DNA of 64,000 nt from NCBI GenBank assembly GCA_002293185.1, contig DBCS01000003.1, forward strand, positions 1 through 64,000, in the 5' to 3' direction. Of this stretch, positions 9,912 through 18,813 are shown piece after piece. The position numbers were made by a program, and so were the translations under genes. Numbering within the stretch: the stretch's first letter is position 1; the number at the start of each line of letters is the position of its first letter. Under the pieces are notes generated by a model. The model ran no database searches. It had not been told where the DNA came from and saw only the letters and a program-made list of their open reading frames with translations. Origin of the DNA: Flavobacteriales bacterium UBA952. GTDB taxonomy: Bacteria > Bacteroidota > Bacteroidia > Flavobacteriales_D > Crocinitomicaceae.

Positions 9912-9939
9912 AAAAAAGCCTCCATCGGAGGCTTTTTTT
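9912..9939 (+). terminator. Rho-independent terminator after tRNA-Gln
   Basis: GCCTCC (9918-9923), loop ATC and GGAGGC (9927-9932) form a perfect 6-bp stem followed by seven T (9933-9939). A run of six A precedes the stem, so the hairpin could also work on the minus strand. Confidence 0.93.
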
Positions 9940-9962
9940 ATTTTATTGAATAATTTTTCCAA

Positions 9963-10994
9963 ATGACAGATCAACGTACAGAACTCGAAAGCCTCGGCGA
10001 ATTTGGCCTCATTGATGAGCTCACCAAAGATTTTACAACCGTCAATCCTGAAACCCTACTTGGTGTTGGCGACGACGCCGCGGTCATAGACATTGGCAAT
10101 GACCACCGCCAGGTAGTGAGTACAGACCTTTTAATAGAAGGGGTTCATTTTGACCTTACTTACATGCCATTGAAGCATTTGGGTTACAAAGCAGTTGCGG
10201 TGAATGTTTCTGATATCTGTGCCATGAATGCCACACCGAAGCAAATTACAGTGGGCTTAGCGGTTTCTAATCGTTTTTCTTTAGAGGCACTCAAAGAACT
10301 GTATGCCGGAATTCATGCTGCTTGCGCCGACTACAATGTCGATTTAGTAGGCGGAGACACCACTTCTTCGCAGAGCGGTTTGTTTATTTCAGTTACTGCC
10401 ATTGGCACTGTCCACAAAGATGCGCTCTGTTTGCGCTCCGGGGCGCAAGAATATGATTTATTGGTTGTGTCTGGCGATTTAGGCGGGGCATACATGGGCT
10501 TGCAGGTATTGGAAAGAGAAAAGGAAGTTTTTAAAACGAATCCAGACATTCAGCCAGATCTCGATGGCCATGATTATATCTTACAGCGTCAACTCAAACC
10601 GCAAGCCAGACTAGATGTAATCAAATACCTCAAAGAGCTTAATGTGAAGCCGAGTTCCATGATCGATATTTCCGATGGTTTGGCCAGCGAGGTCTTGCAT
10701 TTGTGCAAAGCCAGCCAAGTGGGTTGCCATCTTTATGACGAGAAAATTCCGATCGATGCCAAAACGGCAATGGTGGCCATGGATTTTAATTTAGACCCGA
10801 GTATGTGTGCTTTGAATGGCGGTGAAGACTACGAGCTACTATTTACCATTGGGCAAAAAGATGTCGAGCTCGTTCAATCTAATCCCAACTTCACCATTAT
10901 TGGCCACATCACCAACGCTGCAGACGGCATCTATTTTATCGACAAAGCTGGTTCGGCCATTACCTTACGTGCCCAAGGTTGGAAACATTTTTAA
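9963..10994 (+). CDS. thiL: Thiamine-monophosphate kinase
   Basis: ThiL phosphorylates thiamine monophosphate to the active cofactor thiamine pyrophosphate using ATP. The 343-aa protein follows the AIR-synthase/ThiL fold: GVGDDAAVID near residue 35 (Mg-ATP binding), STDLLIEGVHFDL, the KAVAVNVSDICAMNA helix, VGGDTTSS near 118, and the C-terminal IDISDGLASE and LNGGEDYELLFT motifs. Full length. It has no thiamine biosynthesis neighbours. The stop codon overlaps the stop of the convergent SPOR-domain gene by 4 bases. Confidence 0.96.
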   Translation: MTDQRTELESLGEFGLIDELTKDFTTVNPETLLGVGDDAAVIDIGNDHRQVVSTDLLIEGVHFDLTYMPLKHLGYKAVAVNVSDICAMNATPKQITVGLAVSNRFSLEALKELYAGIHAACADYNVDLVGGDTTSSQSGLFISVTAIGTVHKDALCLRSGAQEYDLLVVSGDLGGAYMGLQVLEREKEVFKTNPDIQPDLDGHDYILQRQLKPQARLDVIKYLKELNVKPSSMIDISDGLASEVLHLCKASQVGCHLYDEKIPIDAKTAMVAMDFNLDPSMCALNGGEDYELLFTIGQKDVELVQSNPNFTIIGHITNAADGIYFIDKAGSAITLRAQGWKHF

Positions 10995-11359
10995 TCGATG
11001 CGCGGCAAATTAATTTGTTCTTTATGAATAATAGCCAGCGGGTATCTGCCCCGAATGAGCGCAATTAATTCTTCGGCTTCTTTCTGCGTTCTGAAATCTC
11101 CGACCATTAAATTGAAATTCGGAGCTTCAAAACGTACATACGTATCAATTTTCGGAAATTCCGTCACAAACTGACCTCGGGTGAGGTCAATGATTGTTTT
11201 GTCAGAGTCAAAACAGAGTTGTACACGAAAGCCGGGCATTTGCTTATTGTTCTTGGCAGCAATGCGCTGCTCAATGCGCGGATCTGATATTACTTGAATT
11301 TGCGCTTGTAAACCTCTGTAAAATAAGGTCATAAAAGCAATGGTTATAAAGCCTTTCAT
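10991..11359 (-). CDS. Secreted SPOR-domain protein
   Basis: A 122-aa exported protein. The N-terminus is a signal peptide (MKGFITIAFMTLFYRGLQAQ, cleavage near residue 20). The rest is a SPOR-like fold recognised by PGFRVQLCFDS, FVTEFPKIDTYVRFEAPNF and VGDFRTQKEAEELI. SPOR domains bind denuded peptidoglycan glycan strands at septa, so a periplasmic cell-wall role is plausible. It is a single-domain protein, as is common for this Bacteroidota subfamily. It converges on thiL and diverges from the ACIII operon. Confidence 0.83.
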   Translation of the reverse strand: MKGFITIAFMTLFYRGLQAQIQVISDPRIEQRIAAKNNKQMPGFRVQLCFDSDKTIIDLTRGQFVTEFPKIDTYVRFEAPNFNLMVGDFRTQKEAEELIALIRGRYPLAIIHKEQINLPRID

Positions 11360-11476
11360 AAGTACAAAGTAACTAAGAAATCAATGTAAAACAAAATGCT
11401 TATTTAGATTCATTTTAAATTAACATACATTAAATATTTTTTGTCATGAAAATGTCACTAAATGTATTGATTACCG

Positions 11477-11484
11477 TAATTTTG
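11477..11484 (+). promoter_or_regulatory. Predicted -7 element of the ACIII-oxidase operon
   Basis: TAATTTTG matches TAnnTTTG exactly, within the 184-bp divergent gap 11360-11543. No well-spaced TTG -33 element is present. It would give a leader of about 55 nt before actA. I see no other structured element in this AT-rich gap. Confidence 0.5.
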
Positions 11485-11543
11485 CAGCCGATAATAGGTA
11501 GTTTTTCTGCCCAATTTTAAAGAGTGAATTAGTAATTTTTTAC

Positions 11544-12884
11544 ATGGAAATATCTAACATTCAGTCGCTTAAGCGCATCAAATCTCTCGCTTACGTCGCA
11601 ATAACCATCGGTCTTATTGCTTTCTCCAATTTTGCTTCTGCGCAAGGAGAGGGTCTTTTTAAAGCCAAATGTGCTACTTGCCACATGACCCATAAAAACT
11701 CTACAGGTCCTAAGCTTGCCGGAGTAAAAGCAAAATGGGCTGCAGGCGGAGCCAAAGAAGGTAGTATTTACCAATGGGTAAACAACTGGCAAACTGCCGC
11801 AGCCAATGATCCATACGCTGCAGAGGTTTCTAAGTGGTCTCCTACGGCCATGTCTGCTTTCCCAGATCTTAAAAAAGAAGAAATTGACGCTATCCTTGAT
11901 TGGGTAGACGCACAACCAGATCCAGCGCTTGTTGCTCCAGTTCCACCCGGTGGTGCCGACGCAGCCGGAGCAACGAATGTGGCCCTTGAAGAAGAATCCA
12001 ATTCTTGGGTTTGGCTCATTATGGGCATCATCTTTGTAGTGGTCATTATGGCTGTTGGTGGTGTGCGCCGTCAACTCAAATTAGCGACCTCAGAAAACGA
12101 AGCCGAAGCAGAAAAAATGACTTACGGCGAAGAACTTCGCGCCTTGGCTTGGAAATACCGCCTTCAAGTAGGCTTGGTTTCTTTGGTTGTCGTCATTTCT
12201 TTATTTGTTGGCCTTTTCCAATCTCTCTACTCCATTAACATCATGGAAGGCTATCAGCCTTCACAACCCATTGTTTTCCCGCATGCGCAGCACGCCGGAA
12301 TTAACGGTATCGACTGTAAATACTGTCACAACACTGTGGCCAAGTCCAAGTCTGCATCTATTCCTTCTGTCAATGTTTGTATGAACTGTCACAAACAAAT
12401 TGACGGCGAGGGCAAGGAGTACGCTCCTCAAATCAAGAAAATTTATGCTGCTGCCGGCTGGGATAAAGAAGGCATGAAGTACACCGGCAAAACCGATCCT
12501 ATCGTTTGGAACAAAGTACACGTTTTACCTGAGCACGTTTATTTCAATCACTCACAACACGTGGTTGTTGGTGGTATCGATTGTAAGCAATGCCACGGAG
12601 ACATGACCCAAATGACAGAAACTGCTAAGGTTCAGCCTGTAGAAGAACTCAACAAAATTGAGGGCAACATCAAACTTACCCGCAAGACCCTCACCATGGG
12701 TTGGTGTATCGAATGTCACGGCAAAAAAGACGTGGCTATCGGTAACGGTAAGAATGGATACTACGACGAAATACACCGTCGCCTCAAACAAGACCCCAAG
12801 CTTTACGCACAATACCTCAACAACGATGGTAAAGTTACTGCCAATGAACTAGGCGGTTGGGAATGCGCAAAATGCCACTATTAA
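11544..12884 (+). CDS. actA: ACIII subunit ActA: monoheme cytochrome c domain fused to pentaheme cytochrome
   Basis: The periplasmic multiheme subunit of alternative complex III, which passes electrons from quinol oxidation to the terminal oxidase. The 446-aa protein has a hydrophobic N-terminus (about 14-33, ending FASAQ) and six CXXCH motifs. One at 43-47 sits in a class I-like cytochrome c domain with a possible Met ligand near 103. Five (258-262, 279-283, 347-351, 388-392, 441-445) form the pentaheme domain. Two membrane helices (about 154-174 and 207-229) separate the parts, so the N-terminal heme domain is a tethered extra module. It is the first gene of an eight-gene run ending at coxA. 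Confidence 0.9.
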   Translation: MEISNIQSLKRIKSLAYVAITIGLIAFSNFASAQGEGLFKAKCATCHMTHKNSTGPKLAGVKAKWAAGGAKEGSIYQWVNNWQTAAANDPYAAEVSKWSPTAMSAFPDLKKEEIDAILDWVDAQPDPALVAPVPPGGADAAGATNVALEEESNSWVWLIMGIIFVVVIMAVGGVRRQLKLATSENEAEAEKMTYGEELRALAWKYRLQVGLVSLVVVISLFVGLFQSLYSINIMEGYQPSQPIVFPHAQHAGINGIDCKYCHNTVAKSKSASIPSVNVCMNCHKQIDGEGKEYAPQIKKIYAAAGWDKEGMKYTGKTDPIVWNKVHVLPEHVYFNHSQHVVVGGIDCKQCHGDMTQMTETAKVQPVEELNKIEGNIKLTRKTLTMGWCIECHGKKDVAIGNGKNGYYDEIHRRLKQDPKLYAQYLNNDGKVTANELGGWECAKCHY

Positions 12885-12917
12885 TTAAGTAATAACCATA
12901 CTTGTCGAAATAAGACC

Positions 12918-15900
12918 ATGGAAATGTCAAAAAAATATTGGAAAGGTATTGAAGAGCTCAAGCAAACGCCAGAGTTTATCAAGCAAAAAGATCAAGAATT
13001 TCCAAGCCAGCAAAGCGTAGAAGATTTCTTAGCCGATGAAAACCTCGCTGAGTCCTCGACCGCTCGTCGCGACTTCTTAAAGTTCTTAGGTTTCTCAGTA
13101 GCCGCTGCTACACTTGCCGCTTGTGAGGCTCCCGTAACCAAAGTTGTTCCTTACGTCGTTAAGCCAGAAAACGTAACGCCAGGTATGCCAACGTGGTATG
13201 CAAGTACTTACTATGACGGCGCATCCTATGCTAGCATCGTCGTCAAAACACGCGAAGGCCGTCCAATTTTTGTTAAAGGCAACAAAGACTTCGGTTTTAC
13301 TCAAGGTGGTACCAACCCCCAAATTATTGCCTCCGTTTTAGGTCTTTACGATTCTGCTCGTTTGGCCCAGCCACTTGCAAAAGGTCAAAAGGCGAGTTGG
13401 TCAACCGTAGATACAGCAATTAGTGCTGCTATTGCCAAAGCAAAAAAGGTCACCCTTCTATCTAATACTGTCATTTCTCCATCTATTCAGCGCGCTATTT
13501 CCGAAATGGCTACCAAGTTGAATGGCGAAGGTGGTACTAAATTCGAGCACATCCAATACGATGCCATCTCTTACGCCGGAATGCGTGAGGCAAATGCCAT
13601 TCATTTTGGCGAACGCATTATTGCAGGCCATGACTTCTCTAAAGCAAAAACTATTGTAAGTGTTGCTGCAGATTTTCTAAGCACTTGGTTGCTTCCGACA
13701 GAATTTGCAGTTCAATACGGTGTGGGTCGAAGCCCAGAAGCCAAATGGATGTCTAAGCATTTCCAATTCGAATCTATACTCAGCGTTACGGGTTCAAATG
13801 CCGATGTGCGCAGCATGATCAAACCATCTGAAGAGGCTGCAGTTCTTGCCTACATGGTTAAAGCCCTTGGCGGAAACCCAGGCATGGCCGTGAGCGCAGG
13901 TGCATGGAAAGACGCTGCAGATAAAGCAGTTGCGGCACTTAAAAAATCTAAAAAAGAGTCACTCGTTGTTGCGGGTTCTAACCATATTGGCGTTCAACAA
14001 TTAGTCATACAACTCAACAATTTATTGGGTGCTTACGGTTCAACACTAGACCTCAACAATACCATTAACTTATATCAATCTGAAGATGCAAAAGCACTGA
14101 AGTTGGCTGCCAATGTTGCAGCTGGCAAAGGGCCTGAGGTGCTCATCATGATGGGCGTCAATCCTGTTTACAACATGCCAAACGGCGCTGCATTTGCCAA
14201 AGGATTGAAATCAATCACAACAGTTGCTATTTCTTCTTTTGAAGACGAAACAGCAAGCCTTTGTACATATGTGTGTCCTGATCACCATCAATTAGAAAAC
14301 TGGTCAGACCACATGGCTAAGCCTAACGAATACGCAGTTGGGCAGCCAACCATTCGTCCTTTGCACAACACCGCAAGCGCTCTAGAATCACTTCTCGTTT
14401 GGAACGGCAGTGCAGCGCGCGGTGGCCAAGACTCCGCTGTAGCTTACGACTACATTCAAGCCACCTATGCGGCTATGAATCCAACCGGCGATTTCAACTA
14501 CCTTACACACAATAGTTGTGTAGCAGTAACATCAACTCTTGCTACCTTAAGCTACAAAGCTGCGGCACTTAAAGCAATACCGAGTGCTGCTTCTGATACC
14601 GAAGTTGTTTTCTATCAAAAAGCAGCTATTGGAAACGGAGATTTCGCCAATAACCCTTGGTTGCAAGAAATGCCAGACCCAATTACCAAAGTAACCTGGG
14701 ACAACTACATCACCATGAACCCCGTCGAGATGGAAGGCACCTACGCCACCACCTACGATCAAGAACATGGCCTCAACTTGGCAACAGTTACCGTTAATGG
14801 CAAATCCATTACTTTACCTGTTTATCCACTGCCAGGGCAAGCGCCAAAAACGATAGGCATTGCACTCGGTTACGGACGCGGTGCAAACGGTGAGAACATC
14901 GGTAAAGCAGCTTTCCAGACCAAAGAATACGGTGGTCATGCCAAAACAAAAGATGGCAAATTAACGCCAATCGGAGCCAACGTATTTGGAATGCTCTCTA
15001 CAGGCGCAACAATTCTATTCAGCGCTGCTGCTAAAGTGACTCCGGCAGAAGGCACCTATCCAATTGCGGCAACCCAAATTCACCACACGGTTATGGGTCG
15101 TCATTCAATTGTTCGTGAAACCACACTTTCTATTTTTCAGAACAATGAAAAAGACGCTTTCAACGAGGGCCATAAATTACAGAAACTAGATAAGCACGGC
15201 AATCATGTCGAAGCACCCGTTTCAGAATTCGATTTATGGGCTGCCCACCCAGTAGAGAAAATCGGCCACCGATGGGGCATGTCTATTGACCTTTCTTCTT
15301 GTATCGGCTGTGGATCTTGCTTAATTGCTTGCCAGTCCGAAAACAACGTACCTGTTGTCGGTAAAGACGAAGTGCGTCGTGGTCGTGAAATGCACTGGTT
15401 GCGCATAGACCGCTATTTTGCTTCTGACGAAGAGGCTGCTATCGGTACTAAAAAAGACAAAAAAACATTCAGCTACGACAACGCAGAAAAGGCAGCTTTG
15501 AATCCAACGGTTATTCACATGCCTTTAATGTGTCACCACTGTAACCACGCTCCCTGCGAGACGGTCTGTCCTGTGGCGGCAACTACGCATTCCAACGAGG
15601 GTCTCAACCAAATGACCTACAACCGTTGTATTGGTACGCGTTACTGTGCAAACAACTGCCCTTATAAAGTGCGTCGTTTCAATTGGTTCAATTACCCGTC
15701 TTACAAGAAATTTACAGAAGTAAACCCTGCCCAAGACGACCTCGGCCGTATGGTACTCAACCCAGATGTGACGGTTCGTACGCGCGGTGTCATGGAAAAA
15801 TGTTCACTTTGTGTGCAACGTATTCAAGCTACCAAATTGGTTGCCAAAAAAGAAGCAAGAGTCATTGCAGATGGCGAATTCGCTACCGCATGTTCAGACG

Positions 15901-16100
15901 CTTGTCCTACGAATGCAATTGTAGTTGGTGACTGGAACGACCTCAAATCAATGATCCGCGAGAAATCCGAAGGTATTCGTGCTTATCAGGCGCTTGAAGA
16001 GATCGGCGTGAAGCCAAATGTTTGGTATCAAATGAAAGTACGCAACGAAGACAACAACTTGCTCAAGCATATTCAAGTAGCTGATCAAGCACATCATTAA
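12918..16100 (+). CDS. actB: ACIII subunit ActB: Tat-exported iron-sulfur/molybdopterin-oxidoreductase-like protein
   Basis: The large peripheral subunit of ACIII. Residues about 47-69 are a Tat signal (ARRDFLKFLGF) ending in LAAC, a lipobox-like site at Cys69. The N-terminal ~700 residues resemble molybdopterin oxidoreductases, which in characterised ACIII bind no molybdenum cofactor. The C-terminal ~300 residues are NrfC/PsrB-like with four cluster sites: CIGCGSCLIAC, CHHCNHAPCETVC, CIGTRYCANNC and CSLCVQ with CSDAC. The third has Thr in place of a Cys, consistent with three [4Fe-4S] clusters and one [3Fe-4S], as known for the family. At 1060 aa it is full length. It lies between actA and actC. 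Confidence 0.93.
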   Translation: MEMSKKYWKGIEELKQTPEFIKQKDQEFPSQQSVEDFLADENLAESSTARRDFLKFLGFSVAAATLAACEAPVTKVVPYVVKPENVTPGMPTWYASTYYDGASYASIVVKTREGRPIFVKGNKDFGFTQGGTNPQIIASVLGLYDSARLAQPLAKGQKASWSTVDTAISAAIAKAKKVTLLSNTVISPSIQRAISEMATKLNGEGGTKFEHIQYDAISYAGMREANAIHFGERIIAGHDFSKAKTIVSVAADFLSTWLLPTEFAVQYGVGRSPEAKWMSKHFQFESILSVTGSNADVRSMIKPSEEAAVLAYMVKALGGNPGMAVSAGAWKDAADKAVAALKKSKKESLVVAGSNHIGVQQLVIQLNNLLGAYGSTLDLNNTINLYQSEDAKALKLAANVAAGKGPEVLIMMGVNPVYNMPNGAAFAKGLKSITTVAISSFEDETASLCTYVCPDHHQLENWSDHMAKPNEYAVGQPTIRPLHNTASALESLLVWNGSAARGGQDSAVAYDYIQATYAAMNPTGDFNYLTHNSCVAVTSTLATLSYKAAALKAIPSAASDTEVVFYQKAAIGNGDFANNPWLQEMPDPITKVTWDNYITMNPVEMEGTYATTYDQEHGLNLATVTVNGKSITLPVYPLPGQAPKTIGIALGYGRGANGENIGKAAFQTKEYGGHAKTKDGKLTPIGANVFGMLSTGATILFSAAAKVTPAEGTYPIAATQIHHTVMGRHSIVRETTLSIFQNNEKDAFNEGHKLQKLDKHGNHVEAPVSEFDLWAAHPVEKIGHRWGMSIDLSSCIGCGSCLIACQSENNVPVVGKDEVRRGREMHWLRIDRYFASDEEAAIGTKKDKKTFSYDNAEKAALNPTVIHMPLMCHHCNHAPCETVCPVAATTHSNEGLNQMTYNRCIGTRYCANNCPYKVRRFNWFNYPSYKKFTEVNPAQDDLGRMVLNPDVTVRTRGVMEKCSLCVQRIQATKLVAKKEARVIADGEFATACSDACPTNAIVVGDWNDLKSMIREKSEGIRAYQALEEIGVKPNVWYQMKVRNEDNNLLKHIQVADQAHH

Positions 16101-16122
16101 TCATTATCAATAAACAACTGCA

Positions 16123-17511
16123 ATGCAAAAGGAAGCAGCAATCAGAGAGCCCCTCATTTTAGGTCACAAAACCTATCATGATGTAACGGAAGATGTTTGT
16201 CGTCCGATAGAGGACAAGGCACCCAAAATGTGGTATATACTCTTCGGAATAGCACTAGTTATCGGTCTTTACGGAGTGGGAAGCATTTTATACTTACTCG
16301 GAACTGGTGTCGGTGTTTGGGGTCTAAACAAAACAATTGGTTGGGCTTGGGATATCACTAACTTCGTATGGTGGGTAGGTATCGGCCACGCCGGTACGCT
16401 CATTTCAGCCGTACTCCTCCTTTTCCGTCAAAAATGGCGTATGGCCATCAACCGTTCAGCGGAGGCCATGACGATTTTTGCGGTCTTTATGGCGGGTACT
16501 TTTCCACTGATTCACATGGGTCGTTTGTGGGTAGGTTACTGGGTAATGCCTATTCCGAACCAATTTGGTTCTTTATGGGTGAACTTCAACTCACCACTCC
16601 TATGGGACGTTTTCGCCATTTCTACTTATCTTTCTGTATCGCTCGTTTTCTGGTACATCGGACTCATTCCTGACTTCGCAACCATCCGCGACCGCGCCAA
16701 AAAACCGCTTGCCAAAAAAATGTATGGTATCCTCTCTTTTGGTTGGTCTGGCCGTGCTAAGCATTGGAATCGTTTTGAACTCGTTTCCTTGGTTTTGGCT
16801 GGTTTGGCTACACCACTTGTATTCTCGGTTCACTCCATCGTATCGTTTGACTTTGCGACTTCAGTTATTCCTGGCTGGCACACTACCATATTCCCTCCTT
16901 ACTTTGTGGCAGGTGCGGTATTCTCAGGGTTTGCTATGGTTCAAACGCTTATTTTGATCATGCGCAAGGCAATGGGCTTAGAGGCTTACATCCATACCAA
17001 GCATGTCGAATACATGAATATCGTCATCATGGTAACCGGATCTATCGTAGGTACGGCTTATATCACTGAGCTATTCATTTCTTGGTACTCAGGTGTTGAA
17101 TACGAATCTTATGCCTTCATCAACCGTGCTACTGGTCCCTATTGGTGGGCGTATTGGTCCATGATGACCTGTAACGTGATTTCTCCACAATTAATGTGGA
17201 TTCGTCGCTTGCGCCGTAGCCTTTTGTTTACCTTCTTTATTTCGATTGTGGTAAATATCGGGATGTGGTTTGAGCGTTACGTGATCATCGTCACCTCTAT
17301 TCACCGCGACTATATTCCAGCAGCATGGAGCATGCACTTCCCAAGCCATATTGATATCGCAATTTATATTGGTACGATTGGCTTGTTTTTTGTATTCTTC
17401 TTATTGTTTGCGCGCTACTTCCCAGTACTTGCACTCAATGAGGTTAAAACAATTTTGAAGGGCTCTGGTCAATCCTACAAAGAATCTCCAGATTATCACA
17501 AACATCATTAA
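16123..17511 (+). CDS. actC: ACIII subunit ActC: NrfD-like integral membrane quinol-binding protein
   Basis: A 462-aa polytopic membrane protein of the NrfD/PsrC family with about ten helices, spanning residues 35 to 445. In ACIII, ActC is one of two homologous membrane subunits; it is proposed to hold the quinol site and take part in proton movement. Hydrophobic blocks such as WYILFGIALVIGLYGVGSI, then conserved-looking GIGHAGTLISA and SMHFPSHIDIAIYIG, fit the family. It starts 22 bases after actB and ends 9 bases before actD. Confidence 0.93.
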   Translation: MQKEAAIREPLILGHKTYHDVTEDVCRPIEDKAPKMWYILFGIALVIGLYGVGSILYLLGTGVGVWGLNKTIGWAWDITNFVWWVGIGHAGTLISAVLLLFRQKWRMAINRSAEAMTIFAVFMAGTFPLIHMGRLWVGYWVMPIPNQFGSLWVNFNSPLLWDVFAISTYLSVSLVFWYIGLIPDFATIRDRAKKPLAKKMYGILSFGWSGRAKHWNRFELVSLVLAGLATPLVFSVHSIVSFDFATSVIPGWHTTIFPPYFVAGAVFSGFAMVQTLILIMRKAMGLEAYIHTKHVEYMNIVIMVTGSIVGTAYITELFISWYSGVEYESYAFINRATGPYWWAYWSMMTCNVISPQLMWIRRLRRSLLFTFFISIVVNIGMWFERYVIIVTSIHRDYIPAAWSMHFPSHIDIAIYIGTIGLFFVFFLLFARYFPVLALNEVKTILKGSGQSYKESPDYHKHH

Positions 17512-17520
17512 GCAAAGGCT

Positions 17521-18057
17521 ATGTCAGATAAAGTTTTATACGTAATGTATGACGACGACGAAGTGCTCAAGAACAGCGCTAAGCAGCTCGTCGCAAAAGG
17601 AGTCAAAATTTCAGAAGTATTTTCTCCTTTTCCGATTCACGGAATCGATCCAATTATTGGCATCAAAAACACCCGTTTGGGTATCATGGCGTTCCTTTAT
17701 GGCCTTACAGGCCTTACCTTGGCTACCGTCGGAATGCGCTATTTCATGATTGTCGATTGGCCAATGAATATTGGTGGTAAGCCAAACTTCTCTTATTTAG
17801 ACAACATGCTGGCTTTTATTCCAATTACTTTTGAGTTCACCGTTATGTGTGCTGCTCACGGTATGGCAATAACTTACTTGCTGCGCAATAAAACTTTGCC
17901 TGGCATGCCAGCTCAAAACCCTGATCCACGCACCACAGATGACAAATTTGTGATGGAGATCCGGTTGAGTGAAAACAACAAAGTAACGGAAGCAGAATTG
18001 GATGGTATGCTACAAGAAATAGGCTACCTCGAGTTAGATAAAAAAGAAATTAAATAA
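17521..18057 (+). CDS. actD: ACIII subunit ActD (DUF3341)
   Basis: A 178-aa DUF3341 protein. The N-terminal ~50 residues are soluble and resemble a small alpha/beta fold (MYDDDEVLKNSAKQL, VFSPFPIHGID). Two membrane helices follow (about 56-78 and 98-121), then a soluble tail. ActD is a structural membrane subunit of ACIII without cofactors. Its position between actC and actE is the conserved order. Confidence 0.93.
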   Translation: MSDKVLYVMYDDDEVLKNSAKQLVAKGVKISEVFSPFPIHGIDPIIGIKNTRLGIMAFLYGLTGLTLATVGMRYFMIVDWPMNIGGKPNFSYLDNMLAFIPITFEFTVMCAAHGMAITYLLRNKTLPGMPAQNPDPRTTDDKFVMEIRLSENNKVTEAELDGMLQEIGYLELDKKEIK

Positions 18058-18069
18058 GTACAGGGCCAC

Positions 18070-18801
18070 ATGAAAAAATTCGTTTACACAGCATTTAGTG
18101 GAGCAGCCTTGACTATGTCATTGCTTTTAAACTCCTGTGTGTCTAATACCGACAGCCCAGGTTTAGAATATGCCCCAGATATGTACCGCACACCTGGTAT
18201 TGAAACCTTCGTTGATTATGGAGAAGTACGCGGCCGCGAGCACAAAGCCTGGAAAGGCAGACTCTCTGCCATGACCCCACCACGCAATACCATTCCGTTT
18301 TATGGAACAGATTCATCAGAGGTGAAGTTAATGCTCCCTTATTTTCGCAAGCCTAATGTTGCATTCCGTGAAACCCATGGTCTATATGGCTGGGACTACT
18401 CAAGTGCAGATGAATATACACTTGCGGTCGGAGACAAAAATCCTTTACTGTTAAGTGCAACCACTTCAGAAGCTGTGCTTACAAAAGGTAAAGAGCTATT
18501 TACAGCAATGTGTCAGCATTGCCACGGTGAAAAAGGCGACGGGAATGGCCCAATGGTCTTATCTGGAGCATACGCCGGTGTACCTAATTATGTGGGCTTA
18601 GCGGCAACTGAAGGTCAAATGTTCTATTCAATTTACTACGGTAAAGGAATGATGGGAGCACATGGCTCTATTCTCAACAAAAAAGAAATCTGGACAATTA
18701 TTCATCATATCCGAAGACTACAAGATGCCAACTACGGCAAATTTGATGCCTCTGGCGCTGCTGTTGTAGCTACTGTTTCAGACACCACAAACGCGAATTA
18801 A
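18070..18801 (+). CDS. actE: ACIII subunit ActE: monoheme cytochrome c lipoprotein
   Basis: A 243-aa cytochrome c. The signal peptide ends in LLNSC, so Cys23 is a predicted lipidation site that would anchor the protein at the periplasmic face. There is one heme site, CQHCH (148-152), with likely Met axial ligand in KGMMGAHGS (194/195). ActE is the probable exit point or relay for electrons toward the oxidase. It starts 12 bases after actD and is followed 12 bases later by actF. Confidence 0.92.
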   Translation: MKKFVYTAFSGAALTMSLLLNSCVSNTDSPGLEYAPDMYRTPGIETFVDYGEVRGREHKAWKGRLSAMTPPRNTIPFYGTDSSEVKLMLPYFRKPNVAFRETHGLYGWDYSSADEYTLAVGDKNPLLLSATTSEAVLTKGKELFTAMCQHCHGEKGDGNGPMVLSGAYAGVPNYVGLAATEGQMFYSIYYGKGMMGAHGSILNKKEIWTIIHHIRRLQDANYGKFDASGAAVVATVSDTTNAN

Positions 18802-18813
18802 TCAAGAAGAGCA

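Noticed and set aside
11360..11543. Possible riboswitch or structured leader upstream of actA
   Set aside because: The 184-bp region is AT-rich with no stable stem or known motif beyond the -7 element.
11529..12074. Antisense open frame (181 codons) opposite actA
   Set aside because: Composition is that of a shadow of the multiheme gene (Cys/Phe/Gly-rich), with no recognisable domain.
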